A stretch of DNA of 57,459 nt from Calothrix sp. CSU_2_0 (lineage in GTDB: Bacteria > Cyanobacteriota > Cyanobacteriia > Cyanobacteriales > Nostocaceae), in assembly GCA_012034595.1 (NCBI GenBank), contig JAAUPE010000029.1:1-57459 (forward strand). The letters are read 5' to 3'. Of this stretch, positions 18,415-27,835 are shown piece after piece. Within the stretch, counting starts at the first letter, position 1; each line of letters opens with the position of its first letter. Under the pieces are notes generated by a model. That model saw nothing but the letters and a program-made list of their open reading frames with translations. It was not told where the DNA came from and searched no databases. Made by a program: the position numbers and the translations under genes.

Positions 18415-21059
18415 TTACTTATCCTTATACGTCCATACACCATCATCCCAGTCTGCATCGGATGGGGGACTTTGTAACCAATGTTTACAGCGTCGCACAT
18501 GTAACATTGCCGCATGATCGTGGGAATCGATTTCTACAGCTTTGTTAAATTCAGCTTTGGCAAAGGTAAATTGACGATTGAGATAATATTCTCGTCCTTT
18601 GTGGTAATGCGCGATCGCATCAAGTTTCTTCGCTTCGACGCGATCGGTTCGCAAACCAACTAATTCATATATAGCTACGGGTTCGTTTCTACCTTTGACA
18701 CGGATGTAGTCGAGTTCCCTTGCCCAAATATGCTGTTGGCAGGGTTTGAAGCTATTGTCGCTGATGATAATGTCGCAACCGTAGTGCTTGGTGACGCTTT
18801 CCAATCGCGAACCTAAATTTACACCATCTCCAATCGCAGTAAATTCCATGCGTTTGCTGGAACCAATGTTACCGCTAATGACTGTATCTGAGTTAATCCC
18901 AATGCCAATATCAATGCGGGGTTTATTCATGCTGTGACGACGGTGGTTAAAATCGCGCAAACGCTGACGCATCTCTAACGCGGTTTGCACTGCCATCCAA
19001 GCATGTTCCTCCAAAGGTAGGGGAGAACCAAATACAGCCATGATGGCATCACCAATATATTTATCAAGGGTTCCTTTATGCTTAAATACGGCTTCGACCA
19101 TTGACTCGAAGTATTCGTTAAGCATACTCACAACTTCCTCCGCTTCCAGATTCTCGGTTAAAGTTGTGTAACCGCGAATATCTGAGAATAATATTGAAAC
19201 TTCTTTTCTATCTCCCCCCAATTTGGCATCATCGAGTTTGAGCAATTCTTCGGCTAATTCCTGAGTCATGTAGCGGTACATCGTACTTTTGAGTCGCTTC
19301 TCATCGCTAATATCTTCCATCACCACCAAAGCACCTCGAACCTGCTGATTCTCGCTAGCATCAGCAATACTATTGATCGATAAGTTGATGCTGTGTTCCT
19401 CTTTCCCACCCATAACTAATGTGCGATCGGGGTAATATTGTTGGGTATATTTAATATCTGCCCCACTTAAAGCGTCATTACACCACTTGCTGAAATCACC
19501 CTCTTTAATTGCAATCAATTCTGTGATTGATTTACCTTCAATTTTATCATCAGCATTCAAACCAAGTATGCTCATGGCACTTTCATTCGCGGCAATGATA
19601 TTACCTGCTTTATCGGTGGAAATTACCCCATTAGAAAGGCTTCGCAAAATATCGCGCTGCATTTGTTCTTGCTGCTTGACAGTATTGAATAACTGTGCAT
19701 TTTGCAGCGCTACCCCTGCTTGAATATTAAAGGCTTCCATAAAGTCTTCATCGTTGCGGTCAAAGCTTGCCTGGAAGTATTCGGGGGCTTTAGGCCAATG
19801 TTTGGGGTCGTATGCAGCGAATTCACCTGATTTTTTTTATTGACTAACTGGGTGACACCAATTAGTTGTCGATCGGCGTTAAATACTGGCATACAAAGCA
19901 AACTACAGGTGCGATAGCCGTTTTGCTGGTCGAGTTGTTTAGCTGTTCCGGAGTCGGCATGGTCGTATAAATCAAAGGGTATATTCAGGGTTTTGCCGGA
20001 AGCTGCCACTTGTCCGACAAATCCTTTCCCCATTGGAACCCGTAGCTCTCTAGTAGAGCCGTTATCTTGGGTAATTTTTGTCCAGAGTTCGTTTTTATCT
20101 CGGTCTATCAACCACAAAGTACTGCGATCGGCATTCATTAACTCCTTTGCCTCGTCCATCACCCGTTTGAGGGTGTCTTCGAGGTCGAGATTGCTTTGGG
20201 ATAGGGATTTTATCGCTTTCATCAGTGCTGCCGCAGCCCGTTGCTTTTGGGTGGCGACATAGAATGAGCGAGATGATTCTAAAATTAAGCGAATAGATAA
20301 GGCGAACTCTTGAAAAAGTTCTTCATCAGCATGATTAAACCCACATATATCAATTCTGTCTGCGATTGGGGCGTTGGGATGATAGTTCGATTTTAATTTA
20401 TTCAGCAACTGAACTACGGCGACTAACTGTCCTTGGTCGTTAAGTAAGGGTAGCGCCAACATTGTATAGGTACGGTAGCCCGTGCGCTTTTCTTGTTGCC
20501 GTGCGAACACCGAGCGCGGATCGTCGTAAAAATCAAAAGGTATATTAATAACTTCTCTATTTATGGCAACTTCTCCAGCGATACCCTTGTTTGCGGGGAT
20601 GCGAATTTCTAAGGACTTGTCACCTTCACCCTCAGCAACTATCGACCAGAGTTCTTGCTTTTCCTCATCAAGTAAAAATATTGTCGTCCGATCTGCCCCC
20701 AATAGTTCCCCTGTTTTCAGGGTGATGGAATGCAGCATTTCCTGTAGAATTGTTTCAAACCCCTGGGAATCGAGCATCGATAGGGTTTGATTGACAATAA
20801 TTAATTTTTGCTCAACTTCAGTGACCACTTGTTTAAAAGTGTCTTGAGTGAGCGGAGCTAGAAAGGTAGATATAGTTCCTTGTCGTTTGGCAAGGGCACC
20901 CACTGGTGCAGCTTGATGCTGCAAGTCGCGGTTTTTCTGATTTTCAGCACCAATTATTAAATCGGCGGTTTCACCGCAACTAATTTGTTCGAGAGACATA
21001 ACTAGCTTTTGATATAGGATTCGATTAAAGAGATGTTTAACAATGAGAAGTTGGGTCAC
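18415..21059 (-). CDS. GAF-GAF-PAS adenylate cyclase (CyaB type), frameshifted
   Basis: The joined product is about 880 residues, the size and layout of Anabaena CyaB1/CyaB2. Order: N-terminal helix, GAF-A (about residues 95-260, with the cyclic-nucleotide NKxF...DE motif ending NHADEELFQEF), GAF-B, a PAS domain (about 470-560, GVISTDKAGNIIAANESA), a class III cyclase domain (VSILFSDIRGYTTL, DKYIGDAIMAVFG) and a TPR-like tail. The frame breaks in GAF-B at a plus-strand T8 run (about 19830). With one base fewer it reads VNKKSGEFAAYDPKHW...FDRNDEDF, restoring the second NKFDE motif. The upstream part starts at 21059 or, more likely by similarity, at Met 21002. It makes cAMP, with GAF domains for feedback sensing. 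Confidence 0.88.
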
Positions 21060-21182
21060 GGCATAAGGTTGCTATTTACCAAACTTCGATGCCATTTCAT
21101 ATATACGGGTGTTGTTTTTAGCAACGATGGCTCCCGTTATCCACAGTGTAATCTGTCATCAACAAAGCGTCATCATTTGATT

Positions 21183-21222
21183 GGGGAATGGGGCAATGGG
21201 CATTGGGCAATGGGGAATAAGT
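21183..21222. repeat. Short tandem GGCAATGGGCATTGGG repeat
   Basis: Short tandem heptamer-like repeat in the gap upstream of the cyclase. The rest of 21060-21427 shows no gene. Confidence 0.75.
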
Positions 21223-21427
21223 AGGTGGAATTGTTTCTTTTTAAACCAATTTATCCGCTTAAATTTGCTATGTCCTATTCCCTATTACCAATGGGTGATA
21301 ACCGTATTTTCAAAGTATCTGTGGTGATATAAAGTACGATTCATATTCAAATTTATTGTTATAGATATGAATTAATTCATACTAATAACGTGTTTTTACT
21401 TAACTCCAATTCCACATTACGGGATTA

Positions 21428-22018
21428 TTATCTAAATGGTCGGTGACAATACGTGCGATAAGCGGAGCTTAATGCCAAAGGCATATCGCATCGATTTGCT
21501 CTAAATCTTGGGTTGATGTCAATACGTCCGTACTGACTCGCGGCTTCGAGTTGGACACGGGAAAAATTTGAAACCCCGATGGCTTGGATTTTTCCCTGGG
21601 TTTTCAAGCCATTTAAAGCACGCATTGTTTCCTGAATTGGCACAATCTCCGAATTGAAAGCTCCTGAAGCCCAGTGAATTTGGTACAAATCAATATAATC
21701 TGTTCCCAGCTTTTTAAGTGAATTCTCGCAAGCTTCTATGACTAAATTGTACTTAAGATGGTTAGCGAAAACTTTGGTAGCATATTCTACTTTATCGCGC
21801 ACATCGGCTAAGGCTGCGGCAACAATCCGTTCGGAATGTCCTTCACCGTAAACCTCTGCCGTATCGATAGTGGTAATACTTGTTTCGTATGCAGTTCGGA
21901 TTGCTTTGATGGAGTCTGCATCTTCGATACCTGTCCACATACGTTTACCAGCTTGCCAAGTGCCCATGAGGATGGGTGTAATTTGCACATCAGATGTTCC
22001 CAAACGTCGCTTTTCCAT
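21428..22018 (-). pseudogene. Aldo/keto reductase truncated by a palindromic repeat
   Basis: The first 170 residues are a normal aldo/keto reductase: RRLGTSDVQITPILMGTWQ, the catalytic Asp/Tyr region TIDTAEVYGEGHSE, the Lys strand VEYATKVF, the His region LYQIHW and IGVSNFSRVQLEAA. Directly after QYGRID the sequence becomes the GCGATAAGCGGAGCTTAATGCC...TATCGC repeat (21455-21489), read as MPLALSSAYR, and stops. Family members are about 310-330 residues, so the C-terminal third, including the cofactor-binding strands, is missing. No remnant of it is seen beyond the repeat. The product is very likely non-functional. Confidence 0.85.
21455..21489. repeat. GCGATA...TATCGC palindromic repeat inside the aldo/keto reductase
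   Basis: GCGATAAGCGGAGCTTAATG then CCAAAGGCATATCGC: same family as the array at 53.4-57.4 kb, here about 32 kb away and within a coding region. Confidence 0.9.
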
Positions 22019-22118
22019 TTTTCCTCATTCAAACTTTTAATTGGCTAAATAATGCTTTAGACAGTTTTTAAGTCTACCTAACTCAATGTTCAATAAAATC
22101 AGAGTCACAGTAGATATT

Positions 22119-22733
22119 ATGGAAGAATTGACTACTACTTTTCATGCGCTCAAAGAATGGGCGATCGCAATTCAAGCTTTGGAAGCTGGCAGTACAATTA
22201 TGCTACTTCGTAAGGGTGGTATTCACGAACGGGGAGGACGTTTTCAAGTTGCTCACGAACAAGTTCTGTTGTATCCTACTTACGAACACCAACAACCATT
22301 TTTACTCAAACCAGAATATGCAAATCGTGTATGTCCTGTCACATCTGGTTGGCATCCAGAAACGATTAAAATTAGTAGTTTTGCTCGAGTTACAGATATT
22401 TTGCCGATTAGCGATGAAGATACGGTAAATCGGTTATTGCCATTTCATATTTGGAATGATGATTTTATTTGCGATCGCTTGAAATGGAAAGCCCATCAAC
22501 CGTTATTTATTTTACTTTTGCGTGCCTACAAACTTCCACAGGTAGAGGAAATTCGATATCTGGAAAAATATGGTGGTTGTAAGTCTTGGATCGATATAGA
22601 ACGAACTGTAAATTTGCAAAGTTCACAACCTATTTTATCTGATTCTCAATACAGTCATGTTGTGACAGAGATTCGCAATATTGTTGGTAATAGATTGTAT
22701 ACAAGTATGACCAAAACAATTCGTAATTCGTAA
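22119..22733 (+). CDS. DUF1802 family protein
   Basis: This 204-residue soluble protein has the DUF1802 pattern HALKEWAIAIQALEAGSTIMLLRKGGIHERGGRF, followed by LYPTYEHQQP and the central FHIWNDDFICDRLKWKAHQPLFILLLRAYKL. The function is unknown; the family is widespread in cyanobacteria. I prefer the Met at 22119 over the upstream Met at 22086 because homologues as I know them begin near EELTTTFHALKEW and the upstream codons look non-conserved. The 3' end runs into an AATTCGT tandem repeat. Confidence 0.8.
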   Translation: MEELTTTFHALKEWAIAIQALEAGSTIMLLRKGGIHERGGRFQVAHEQVLLYPTYEHQQPFLLKPEYANRVCPVTSGWHPETIKISSFARVTDILPISDEDTVNRLLPFHIWNDDFICDRLKWKAHQPLFILLLRAYKLPQVEEIRYLEKYGGCKSWIDIERTVNLQSSQPILSDSQYSHVVTEIRNIVGNRLYTSMTKTIRNS

Positions 22734-22844
22734 TTCGTAATTAAACTGCGTAGCTTGCTTCCCTCGAAGCAAGTATCATAAATTACTAATTGAACTGACG
22801 TAAATATTTTATATATTTTGTATATTTCCCAACCAAAATTTATT

Positions 22845-22870
22845 GTAGGGGCAAACGGCTGTTTGCCCTT
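22845..22870. repeat. REP-like palindrome GTAGGGGCAAACGGC/GTTTGCCC
   Basis: Same family as 16838, 18352 and 43971. Confidence 0.75.
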
Positions 22871-23099
22871 TTATTTAATTATTTGCCCTTTTATTTAATT
22901 AAAAGTAATTGCAAATACACACAAATATTGAAAGCATAGATAATATTATATAAATTAAGGTTCGATAGCCTTAAAACCCGTGCATCTGTCTCTTTGATTG
23001 AATATTAAAGCATAGGGCAAAATCAGATATTGAATACCAATTTGCAGTAAATATAACAGAATCATGTATTTGGTATTAAGCATCTAACCAGAATTTTTA

Positions 23100-23200
23100 T
23101 ACCAATTTGAAAAAACAACGCGACAGATAGATATTTGTAGAGACGTAGCAGTGCTACGTCTCTACCGTTGAATGTGTTGCAATCATTATTTGAGTTGGTA
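23100..23200 (-). mobile_element. 101-bp MITE-like element, copy 1
   Basis: TACCAATTTG...AGTTGGTA, 101 bases, flanked by the direct 3-base duplication TTA. It is about 88-90% identical by eye to the reverse complement of 37761-37861, which has exactly the same length. The centre holds a GTAGAGACGTAGCA/TGCTACGTCTCTAC palindrome. No coding capacity. Confidence 0.85.
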
Positions 23201-23391
23201 TTACTACAAGTGAATTGCAAATAAAAATCATCCAACATTTGTTGATTGAATGGATATAAAGCCTTCTGGAGTTTGGTAGACAAATATGTCTCCCATTTGC
23301 TTTTTTCCATTCTCACAATTTGGATAATTGGTTATTTAGTTTTCTTCAAGTTCAACCCAGTATTAATTAATTTTAAATTCAGGAGATAGCC

Positions 23392-23604
23392 ATGCAGAAA
23401 CGGATGTGTTGGTTGCCTAATTTTGGCGAAGAGAATGGTCAGAAAATTTTACATTTGCAGATTGATGCACATGAATCTTGGCGACCTTATACAACGTTTC
23501 CGCAATTTTCAGTACCTGATTATCGCATACCTGGTGGTTCTAAGGGTATGGCAACATTTCAAAAGTTATTAAAGGAAGGTTGGGAAGTTGTATCTAGCTT
23601 TTAA
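23392..23604 (+). CDS. Small conserved hypothetical protein
   Basis: This 70-residue protein has a good ribosome site (AGGAG, 7-8 bases before the ATG at 23392). It is rich in aromatic residues (MCWLPNFGEENGQKILHLQI, SWRPYTTFPQFSVPDYRIPG) and ends KLLKEGWEVVSSF, a pattern seen in small cyanobacterial proteins that I cannot name. No membrane segment. Isolated, followed by a GGGATTT tandem repeat. Confidence 0.65.
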   Translation: MQKRMCWLPNFGEENGQKILHLQIDAHESWRPYTTFPQFSVPDYRIPGGSKGMATFQKLLKEGWEVVSSF

Positions 23605-23617
23605 TGAAGGGATAATT

Positions 23618-23699
23618 TGTGATTTGGGATTTGGGATTTGGGATTTGGGATTTGGAATTTGGAATTTTTAGGAGAGACGACCCGGTGGGTCGTCTCTAC
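23618..23699. repeat. GGGATTT tandem plus GAGACGACCC/GGGTCGTCTC palindrome
   Basis: Tandem GGGATTT/GGAATTT units (23620-23665) are followed by the palindrome GGAGAGACGACCCGGTGGGT CGTCTCTAC (23671-23699). Related palindromes lie at 43791 and 44510. Confidence 0.8.
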
Positions 23700-23712
23700 G
23701 TAATTTAAAATG

Positions 23713-25479
23713 TTAAAATGCTCTTGGTTCCCCTTCTCCACGGGTATCTGTTGCACCTTCTAAAAAGCCATCAGGGTTGACTAAAATGATATTTGCATTA
23801 CCCCAAAATGGTTTCTCAACTATATTATGTCCGCGTCGTCGCAATTCTTGCAGTGTCATTGTATCAAGTCCCAAGGGTTCGACGCGCAATTCATCGGGAA
23901 ACCATTGATGATGAATGCGAGGTGCGGAAACTGCTGCACCAGCATTCATTTTGTATTCGAGGACATTCAGAACTACTTGTAGAACTTGGGTAATAATAGT
24001 GCTACCTCCTGGGGTTCCCGTCACCATCCGCAATTTGCCATTTTCTGTGATGATGGTGGGTGTCATGCTGGAAAGAGGAGTTTTGCGAGGTGCGATCGCA
24101 TTTGCTTCATTCCCGACTAACCCAAAGGAATTTGGTACTCCTGGTGCGATCGCAAAGTCATCCATTTCGTTGTTTAATAATATTCCTGTTCCTTCTGCGA
24201 CTACTCCCGCACCAAATCCTGTATTAATCGTAAAGGTTAGGCTAACGGCGTTACGTTGACCATCTACAACGTTAAGATGGCTTGTTTCTTGTGACTCATA
24301 GGATTTTGGATTTTGGATTTTGGATTCTGGATTTAATTTAGTATCAGCAGACTTCACTTCACTCGATGGTTTAGCCCGTTGCATATCGATTTGCTGCCGT
24401 CGAATTTTGGCGTATGCTGGACTAATTAGCCGCTCTACGGGTACTTTGACAAAATCAGGATCACCTAAAAATTTAGCCCTATCTGCATAAGCAATTTTCA
24501 TCGCTTCCACAAGTAAATGCAATGCATCGGGGTTGTGCCATCCTAATGGTTGCAAATTAGTATCGCTCATTATATTTAATATCTGCAATAAATGTACTCC
24601 ACCTGAAGATGGTGGTGGCATCGAACAGACTCTGTTGTTACGAAAATTACCACAAACTGGATTTCGCCAAATTGGTTTGTATGTTTTTAAATCTTGTAAG
24701 GTAATAATTCCGCCATTTTTAGCCATATCCGAACTAATGGCTTTTGCAATTCCCCCAGTATAAAAACTTTGAGGATTTCGGGAAATTTCCGTCAAAGTCT
24801 GCGCTAAATCTCGTTGAACTAACCTTTCACCAGGTTGATAATAATCCCCATTGCGGGTAAAAATTTTTCTAGCTGCGGGGTTGGCAAGAATCACCTTTTT
24901 TCTGTATTCCTGTGCAGTAATTGAGCGAGGGGTAATTTTAGGTGCGAGGATAAAACCATCTTGCGCTAGGGTAATAGCAGGCTGTACAACCTCTCTCCAA
25001 GGCAGTTTCCCGTATTTTCGATGCACTTCATATAAACCCGCAACTGTTCCCGGTGTTCCCACTGCCAAATGTCCGTTAGTACTCAAATTCTCCCGTACTT
25101 TACCTTGAGCATCTAAATACATATTTCGACTAGCTTTGATTGGTGCCCTTTCGCGAAAATCTAACGCTTCAATTTTGCCTGTTTTCCCTTGGTGTATTAA
25201 CAAAAATCCCCCTCCACCAATCCCTGCGGAAAAGGGTTCTACAACCGATATGGCAAATGTTGTCGCGACTGCTGCATCAACTGCATTTCCCCCTTTTTTG
25301 AGCATTTGTAAACCCGCATCGCTAGCGAGAGGATTAGCAGAAGTTACCATTCCTTGTTTGCTGCGAAGGGGAGCGGGGAAAGCTGCAATGGCAATTTGAT
25401 TTGTAGACTGGCTGGTAAAAAATATGCTTAAGGAAATCGCAGTAATGCTAACCTGAGTAATTTGTTGTAAAACATGCAT
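23713..25479 (-). CDS. ggt: Gamma-glutamyltransferase
   Basis: This 588-residue secreted enzyme of the glutathione cycle begins with a signal-peptide-like N-terminus (about residues 1-32). The large subunit has GGNAVDAAVATTFAISVVEPFSAGIGGGGFLL in its first part and the FRERAP segment. The autoprocessing/catalytic Thr lies in ETSHLNVVD, and the small subunit keeps NNEMDDF and GTPGGSTII. It cleaves gamma-glutamyl bonds in the periplasm. In the linker just before the catalytic Thr, about 12 residues (NPESKIQNPKSY) are encoded by an AAAATCC-type heptamer repeat (24300-24336). It is probably tolerated, since this surface segment is cut during maturation. Confidence 0.93.
   Translation of the reverse strand: MHVLQQITQVSITAISLSIFFTSQSTNQIAIAAFPAPLRSKQGMVTSANPLASDAGLQMLKKGGNAVDAAVATTFAISVVEPFSAGIGGGGFLLIHQGKTGKIEALDFRERAPIKASRNMYLDAQGKVRENLSTNGHLAVGTPGTVAGLYEVHRKYGKLPWREVVQPAITLAQDGFILAPKITPRSITAQEYRKKVILANPAARKIFTRNGDYYQPGERLVQRDLAQTLTEISRNPQSFYTGGIAKAISSDMAKNGGIITLQDLKTYKPIWRNPVCGNFRNNRVCSMPPPSSGGVHLLQILNIMSDTNLQPLGWHNPDALHLLVEAMKIAYADRAKFLGDPDFVKVPVERLISPAYAKIRRQQIDMQRAKPSSEVKSADTKLNPESKIQNPKSYESQETSHLNVVDGQRNAVSLTFTINTGFGAGVVAEGTGILLNNEMDDFAIAPGVPNSFGLVGNEANAIAPRKTPLSSMTPTIITENGKLRMVTGTPGGSTIITQVLQVVLNVLEYKMNAGAAVSAPRIHHQWFPDELRVEPLGLDTMTLQELRRRGHNIVEKPFWGNANIILVNPDGFLEGATDTRGEGEPRAF
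24300..24336. repeat. Heptamer repeat inside the ggt coding region
   Basis: GGATTTT/GGATTCT units in tandem, in frame within ggt, encoding the linker before the autoprocessing Thr. Confidence 0.85.
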
Positions 25480-25661
25480 AATTATGGTGTTTGGGATTTT
25501 ATGGATAATTTAATGGTTGTGGATAAAGACGTAAAAGAATCTGTAAGATATGCATTTTATTATCTTTGTAGGTAAATAATTAAATATCAGGTTGAAAAAG
25601 TTGTAAAAAGTTATCAAAAGTTCAGATATAACAAAATATCAATAATCAGGTAAAACAGCTA

Positions 25662-25811
25662 ATGCAATATAAGCTTTATGATGCTCCTCAATCGGGGAAC
25701 TGCTACAAAGTACGCTTGCTTTTGCATAAACTAGAAATTAATTGCGATCGCATCAATATCAATCATCTTCGTGGGGAAATATCCCACAGAAAAGATACCA
25801 TTGTTTATTAA
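25662..25811 (+). pseudogene. Glutathione S-transferase N-terminal remnant
   Basis: The frame of 49 codons begins MQYKLYDAPQSGNCYKVRLL, then LHKLEINCDRINI. This matches the first strand and helix of the thioredoxin-like GST domain, including the Ser-Gly-Asn-Cys-Tyr-Lys active-site region. It then degenerates and stops. GST proteins are about 200 residues and no C-terminal part follows, so this is a gene fragment. The remainder of the 25480-26162 gap shows only HIP1 sites. Confidence 0.7.
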
Positions 25812-26162
25812 TTAAAAACTACAAAACTATCTGCGGTATTTATCATGAGTCAATATTGCGATCGCATCCCCCAAAAGTATTATTAATTGCTCATTCTTCA
25901 CTTGCTCTTTTTAATGACATTAGATAGTTTCTTATCTTTTCATTATTTACAACACCTGACAATTTAGTCATTGTAAATTATAAAAGCTGGCAATTTATTC
26001 CTTTAAAAGAGGACTTTCACTATTAGGCAAAAATTTATAATCTCAGACTTTTTAATATTTCTACACATTGGTTGAGATACATCTACCTTCAGTAGGGTTA
26101 AACCTAAAAATCATTTTGATAACTTTACGTTGTGAGAGTACAAATACTAATCGGAGGAGACT

Positions 26163-26654
26163 ATGGCTTTCGCTCAAAGTCAAAATTATAGTGTAAATCA
26201 AGCTGTTGAAACTTTTCGCGGTTTAGATGTTGACGATCAACTAGCTTTATTCTGGTTTATTTATAAAGAAATGGGTAATTCTGTTACTCCTGCTGCCCCT
26301 GCTGCGAGTACCGTTTCTCCAGAAATTGCTGAAGGTTTATTTAATCAAGTTAAAGATATGTCCCATGAGGAACAATTGCAAATCCAAAGAGATTTAATCA
26401 CAGGGGCAAGTACACAAACTACCCGTCAATATGGCTCTTTGAGTGACACCACAAAATTATTATTTTGGTATTTACTCGCTCAAGGAATGGATAGTGGAAC
26501 TGTAATTCCCATGCCTGAAAATTATCAATTATCTTCTTCTGCTCAAAAGCTATTAGATGCAATTAAACAGATACCTTTCGAGCAGCAAATAACTTTGTTC
26601 CGTGACTATGTTTCCCCAATGGGTGCTGAACCTAGTGCAGGAGCAGAAATCTAA
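26163..26654 (+). CDS. Helical carotenoid protein (OCP N-terminal domain paralogue)
   Basis: This 163-residue protein corresponds to the N-terminal, all-helical, carotenoid-binding domain of the orange carotenoid protein. Residues lining the carotenoid in OCP are kept: Trp31 and Tyr34 (FWFIYKEMG; OCP Trp41/Tyr44) and Trp102 (LLFWYLLAQGMDSG; OCP Trp110), followed by VIPMPENYQLS. A GGAGG ribosome site precedes the ATG by 5-6 bases. Such HCPs bind ketocarotenoids and quench singlet oxygen or excited phycobilisomes. No CTDH, FRP or full OCP gene lies nearby, so which HCP clade it belongs to is open. Confidence 0.92.
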   Translation: MAFAQSQNYSVNQAVETFRGLDVDDQLALFWFIYKEMGNSVTPAAPAASTVSPEIAEGLFNQVKDMSHEEQLQIQRDLITGASTQTTRQYGSLSDTTKLLFWYLLAQGMDSGTVIPMPENYQLSSSAQKLLDAIKQIPFEQQITLFRDYVSPMGAEPSAGAEI

Positions 26655-26723
26655 ATTTGCTAAGTGGTTTGTTGTTGTGCTGTTAGCGTAGTGTTTTGTA
26701 AAGTAGCACAACTACAAACTTAT

Positions 26724-26886
26724 GGGTGCATCCCAGCTTTTATTATTCTGCGAAAAAATAACCTTGTCATTGCGAGGAGGAACCGACGAAGCAATCGCGT
26801 GAACTTGTTTTATTGAGAGATTCTGCGATTGCTTCGCTCCACTTCGTTGCGCTCGCAATGACAGCCTAAAAAGTGGGATGCTCCCC
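26724..26886. mobile_element. 163-bp MITE-like element with 8-bp target duplication
   Basis: Terminal inverted repeats GGGTGCATCCCAGCTTTT and (reverse-complemented right end) GGGGAGCATCCCACTTTT enclose a second inverted pair GTCATTGCGAGG / CGCAATGAC with GAAGCAATCGC arms. The direct repeat AAACTTAT flanks both ends (26716-26723 and 26887-26894). It has no coding capacity and lies between the two carotenoid-protein genes. Confidence 0.85.
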
Positions 26887-27103
26887 AAACTTATTGGTAT
26901 TTTACTTCAATTTATTTATTCACTTAAATCATCTATCTCAGGAAAGGTATTTAAATAATAAATTTAATTATATATCTACCTTTTTGTAGTGAATATAAAG
27001 TTGAATAATTTTCTATTTTAACAACAGTATGACTGTTAAGAGTATTTAATATAATCCTTACAGAATTACTTTGTATGGTCAATAAGTGTATTGGAGGGTG
27101 ATA

Positions 27104-27646
27104 ATGACTGCGACAAATATCAATAATTTAGAAACTGCTGTATCTAAGTTTCAAGCCTTAGATGTTGACGATAAACTAGCAACTTTAGCATCACTTTATA
27201 GTGAGGTTTCTGACGAAGTTGCTCCTATAAGTAATCAAAATACTGCTGAAAGTCAAGATTCAGCAAATCTGGTTAAGCAAATTCAGCAGTTAAATTCCGA
27301 GGAACAAATAGTTGCCTTGCGAGATTTACTTTCAACTAATCATAATAGTCAAGGTGAAGTTGCTTTAGATGAGCATCCAACTCAAGCATTACTTGAAGTT
27401 GTACAAGGCAGTAGTGATGACAGTGGGAATACCAAAATTTCCAATAATAGCTATATTGCCATGAATGATGATGCTAAATTATCATTTTGGTTTCAAATTG
27501 GTCAAAACTTGGGTAAGTCTGTTGTTGGTGTTCCTGCCGATCACAAGCCTAATGAGCGTGTGATTGAGGTATTAGATTTAGTTAATTCTGATAATGTAGA
27601 AAACTTGATTGCTTTTTTAAAAAAGCTCTTTAGGAAGTTTTCATAG
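27104..27646 (+). CDS. Divergent helical carotenoid protein paralogue
   Basis: This 180-residue protein starts at the ATG at 27104, after a GGAGGG ribosome site that lies inside the longer upstream frame. It aligns along its length with the HCP at 26163: LETAVSKFQALDVDDKLATL matches VNQAVETFRGLDVDDQLALF, and AKLSFWFQIGQNLGKSVVGVP matches TKLLFWYLLAQGMDSGTVIP. The Trp at the OCP Trp41 position is Ala, the Tyr44 equivalent is kept and the Trp110 equivalent is kept. There is an acidic/polar insert of about 25-30 residues (HPTQALLEVVQGSSDDSGN). It may bind pigment differently or have lost binding. It is probably a tandem duplication since separated by the 163-bp element. Confidence 0.75.
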   Translation: MTATNINNLETAVSKFQALDVDDKLATLASLYSEVSDEVAPISNQNTAESQDSANLVKQIQQLNSEEQIVALRDLLSTNHNSQGEVALDEHPTQALLEVVQGSSDDSGNTKISNNSYIAMNDDAKLSFWFQIGQNLGKSVVGVPADHKPNERVIEVLDLVNSDNVENLIAFLKKLFRKFS

Positions 27647-27835
27647 GGATTAGGCTAGAATTTTATACCCTATTCCCTATTGATTGTTGAGCCAGGGAAT
27701 TAGCTAAGTTCCCGCGTATTTTTGAGACACCGCAAACATATTGTAGTGATGTGAAGATTCCTTTAACTGGAAATCCACCTCTATTAAATGTACTGAATTA
27801 AATTTTGCTTAACAAAATTAATTACACAAAATTAA

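Larger units (their letters stand above)
22734..23391. other. Intergenic repeat cluster
   Basis: The stretch holds an AATTCGT tandem at 22720-22742, a palindrome at about 22748-22780 (GCTTGC...GAAGCAAG), a REP-like palindrome at 22845-22870 and a 101-bp MITE-like element at 23100-23200. A minus-strand frame from 23316 reads plausibly for about 40 residues (MEKSKWETYLSTKLQKALYP) and then continues into the element. It may be the remnant of a small gene. Confidence 0.6.

Noticed and set aside
23062-23316. 84-codon minus-strand frame containing the 101-bp element
   Set aside because: The second half is the repeat itself, so the full frame is not a genuine protein; the first 40 codons could be a remnant.
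26163-26654. Full-length orange carotenoid protein
   Set aside because: Only the N-terminal domain is present; the stop follows the end of that domain and no C-terminal NTF2-like domain is encoded nearby.
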